DNA of 19,343 nt. Source: Acanthamoeba sp. SK_2022b (lineage: Eukaryota > Discosea > Longamoebia > Acanthamoebidae). The translations under genes and the position numbers were made by a program. Location of the stretch: positions 1-19,343 of the forward strand of contig JANDJZ010000650.1 of assembly GCA_027943245.1 (NCBI GenBank), in the 5' to 3' direction. Shown piece after piece: positions 17,823-19,343 of the stretch (the first letter of the stretch is position 1; each line of letters opens with the position of its first letter). Under the pieces are notes generated by a model. That model was not told where the DNA came from. It worked only from the letters and a program-made list of their open reading frames with translations, and did not search any database.

Positions 17823-18494
17823 TCACAGCATCTCAAAATCGACGGTGTCGCCGGCGGAAAGGTGAGGAACGAGCGCGCTCCGGTCTCGGGTGTTGACTAC
17901 GCACACGTAACACACGTCCGCGTCCCTGAGCGGATGGACGGTGGCGAACACGAGGCGGCGCTCGATGTCGACGATGCGCTTCCTGCTATCTATGAACAGC
18001 ACGTCCACCTCGGCCTTGGCCCCCCGTATCTGGATGGCGCGGTCCTGCCGCTCGCGACCGCCCGCCATCATGAGCAGGCCACGGCGGTCCGGCAGGACCA
18101 CGTAGCTCGTGAGGATCGCGGGCAGCTGGAACTCGCTCACGACCTCGCACACAAACTCGCCCTCCTCCGTCTCGTCGCGCTGTTGTCCGCCGTCCCCGCT
18201 TCGTCGCGCGTGGTGGCGGAAGCGGGCCTGGACAAAGTGCGCCGAGCCTGGTTCACCGCTGGCGGCGGCGGCGGCGGCGGCAGCGATCGTGGCGAGCGGG
18301 CTCGGCTTGGCCGTCGGCCTCACGGCCGGGCCGAGCCGCACTTCAAATTGGATGGTGAGGCCGTCGCGGCCGGGCAGGTCGGCGTCCTCGATCAGGCGCA
18401 ACGCGCGCAGGTCGGCGAGCGTGAACAGCTGGGTGTAGTCCACCCGCTCGTTGGGATAGCGGAACGCAAACGGAAACTCTGCGCAAGCCGCCAT
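17823..18494 (-). CDS. Hypothetical protein (223 aa if it starts at 18494)
   Basis: An open GC-rich frame with protein-like composition ends at a TGA at 17823. The ATG at 18494 has an excellent context (A at -3, G at +4) and gives MAACAEFPFAFRYPN. Later parts include LADLRALRLIEDADLPGRD, LTIQFEVRLGP, an eight-Ala run encoded by a GCC/GCG repeat near 18261-18283, FVCEVVSEFQLPAILTSYVV, and EVDVLFIDSRKRIVDIERRL. The alternating strand pattern with FPFAFRYP near the start recalls arrestin-like beta-sandwich proteins, but this is a weak impression. The two exons at 18620-18943 may belong to the same gene: sense and spacing fit, but I found no GT-AG pair joining them in phase. No signal peptide or membrane segment. 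Confidence 0.7.
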   Translation of the reverse strand: MAACAEFPFAFRYPNERVDYTQLFTLADLRALRLIEDADLPGRDGLTIQFEVRLGPAVRPTAKPSPLATIAAAAAAAASGEPGSAHFVQARFRHHARRSGDGGQQRDETEEGEFVCEVVSEFQLPAILTSYVVLPDRRGLLMMAGGRERQDRAIQIRGAKAEVDVLFIDSRKRIVDIERRLVFATVHPLRDADVCYVCVVNTRDRSALVPHLSAGDTVDFEML

Positions 18495-18619
18495 CGTGAG
18501 ATCACCGACCACGAACCCGAAGCGAGAGCGAGCGAGCGAGCGAGGGGCGGGGGAAGAAGGGAGGGGGGGGGGGGGTTGGGAGAAGAGGCGTGCCTCGCGC
18601 GATCATCCTAAACGGAGAC

Positions 18620-18943
18620 TGGGTGATGAACTGCAGCACAACGCGGCCGGTGAAGACCGTGCCGAACTTGTGGTCCAAGGTGGACGAGGAGAGCTGGGCC
18701 TCTTCGATTCGACCTGAATCGAGGCGAGGAACAACGGCGTTACAGCAACGTCGTTGGATGGAAAGCCGACGAGTGACGGCAAGGCGCGGATCACATACTC
18801 GTGTGTTCGGCTCTGGCTCCTCGCGTGTGGCCACGGGGAAGGCGATGCTGCATTGCGCTGGCGGGCGGGTAGAACTCGACCTCCAGTGAAACAAAGTGTT
18901 GGCCATGCCTGAACTCGGGGAACACACGAAGCGTCCTGATCAT
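18620..18943 (-). CDS. Two probable 5' exons of the gene at 17823, or a separate small gene
   Basis: Exon 18943-18799 encodes MIRTLRVFPEFRHGQHF and SLEVEFYPP. It ends at a strong donor GTATGT; the acceptor at 18714 leads in phase to exon 18713-18620 with LDHKFGTVFTGRVVLQFITQ, a strand pattern reminiscent of the first strands of arrestin-like domains (inference). A donor GTCTCC at 18619 would start an intron with a 13-base C-run on the minus strand (18563-18575), ending before 18494. Reading on from this exon into MAACAEFPF is out of phase by one base under the splice sites I can see. Confidence 0.5.
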
Positions 18944-19025
18944 CCACCAGCGAACGCGTGTCAATAAATAATCAACTATGTAAAGTTTAAATATTAAAAA
19001 ATCAAATATAAAAGTAATAAAATCG
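18944..19025. promoter_or_regulatory. AT-rich intergenic gap with promoter of the 18943 exon
   Basis: A strongly AT-rich 80-bp spacer lies between the stop of the right-edge gene (19026) and the putative start at 18943. It presumably holds the transcript end of the former and the promoter of the latter. No TATA box can be singled out in such AT-rich sequence. Confidence 0.4.
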
Positions 19026-19343
19026 CTAGGGGGAGACTACGTGCCAGCTGCAGCCTACTCGGTCGACGAACGTTGCGCTCTGCACGCTGGTGGCGGCCAG
19101 TCGCTTCTCGCGTCTGCGCTTGCTCTTGCTGCCGGCGCTCACGCCGCCCGGATCGTCCGAAGCCGAGGTCGGATAGTAGACGCTGATGAGGGCCGGGTTC
19201 CGCGCCTTCTCCTCGAGGCGCTTGTGCTCCTTACGCTGCGCCTTACGTCGCTTCTCGGCGTCCAACAACCGCTCGATCCCGGGGACGGCGAAGCACCACA
19301 GGCCGTCCCTCGAGCGCGGCTTCGTGGGGCTGCTATCGATTTG
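19026..19343 (-). CDS. Hypothetical protein, C-terminal part, runs off right edge
   Basis: The minus strand is open from the window edge to a TAG at 19026 (105 codons). It reads SRDGLWCFAVPGIERLLDAE, then a highly charged helix KRRKAQRKEHKRLEEKA, then ISVYYPTSASDDPGG and a basic cluster KSKRRREKR before the end. The basic clusters could be nuclear or nucleolar signals, and the charged helix may form a coiled coil. The frame stays open to the edge with no acceptor needed, so this is probably the last exon of a longer gene. Function unknown. Confidence 0.65.
   Translation of the reverse strand, partial: QIDSSPTKPRSRDGLWCFAVPGIERLLDAEKRRKAQRKEHKRLEEKARNPALISVYYPTSASDDPGGVSAGSKSKRRREKRLAATSVQSATFVDRVGCSWHVVSP

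Noticed and set aside
17823..18100. DUF192-like match (VDVLFIDSRKRIVDI)
   Set aside because: Only one short strand resembles that family; the surrounding conserved positions are absent.
1..19343. CRISPR arrays, tRNA or rRNA genes, prokaryotic operons
   Set aside because: No regularly spaced palindromic repeats, cloverleaf sequences or rRNA blocks were recognised, and the genes have spliceosomal introns.

Overview
The window looks like nuclear DNA of a compact, intron-rich, GC-rich protist. Short GT-AG introns (about 48-113 bp), gaps of about 80-120 bp between host genes and the codon style suggest an amoebozoan of the Acanthamoeba type; this is an inference from style only. Host genes alternate with two lower-GC islands full of decayed mobile DNA. 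No prokaryotic operons, rRNA, tRNA or CRISPR were seen.

Layout, left to right. (1) 1-2928, minus: 5' two-thirds of EMC1, the large subunit of the ER membrane protein complex; 15 exons fit in phase and the C-terminal domain lies off the left edge. (2) 3017-4411, minus: a five-exon gene for a 367-residue F-box-like protein, 88 bp upstream of EMC1. (3) 4.5-11.15 kb, island 1: a broken Ty1/copia retrotransposon (minus, 5236-9540) with a 3' LTR and polypurine tract but no visible 5' LTR; a CAC/CAA array where the 5' end should be; then a decayed plus-strand gene carrying a transposase-like THEDIDQLFS motif. (4) 11.2-13.1 kb: an intact class 3 lipase and the last exons of a small unrecognised gene, both minus. 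(5) 13.2-16.2 kb, island 2: frameshifted coding scraps, short direct and inverted repeats and an AT-rich block. (6) 16260-17629, minus: a second, nearly identical, intact copy of the F-box-like gene. (7) 17823-18943, minus: coding sequence of unknown function, as one or two genes. (8) 19026-19343, minus: 3' end of a further gene with a basic tail.

The main structural feature is a direct duplication of the F-box-like gene with its introns and only a few bases of flank on each side; the copies bracket about 12 kb containing both islands and the two host genes of section 4. I see no convincing new molecular system. The best leads are this gene pair, the transposase-like fossil, the mosaic repeats of island 2, and long C-runs just inside several 5' splice sites. 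Exon boundaries were placed by eye from splice motifs and reading phase and need transcript support.
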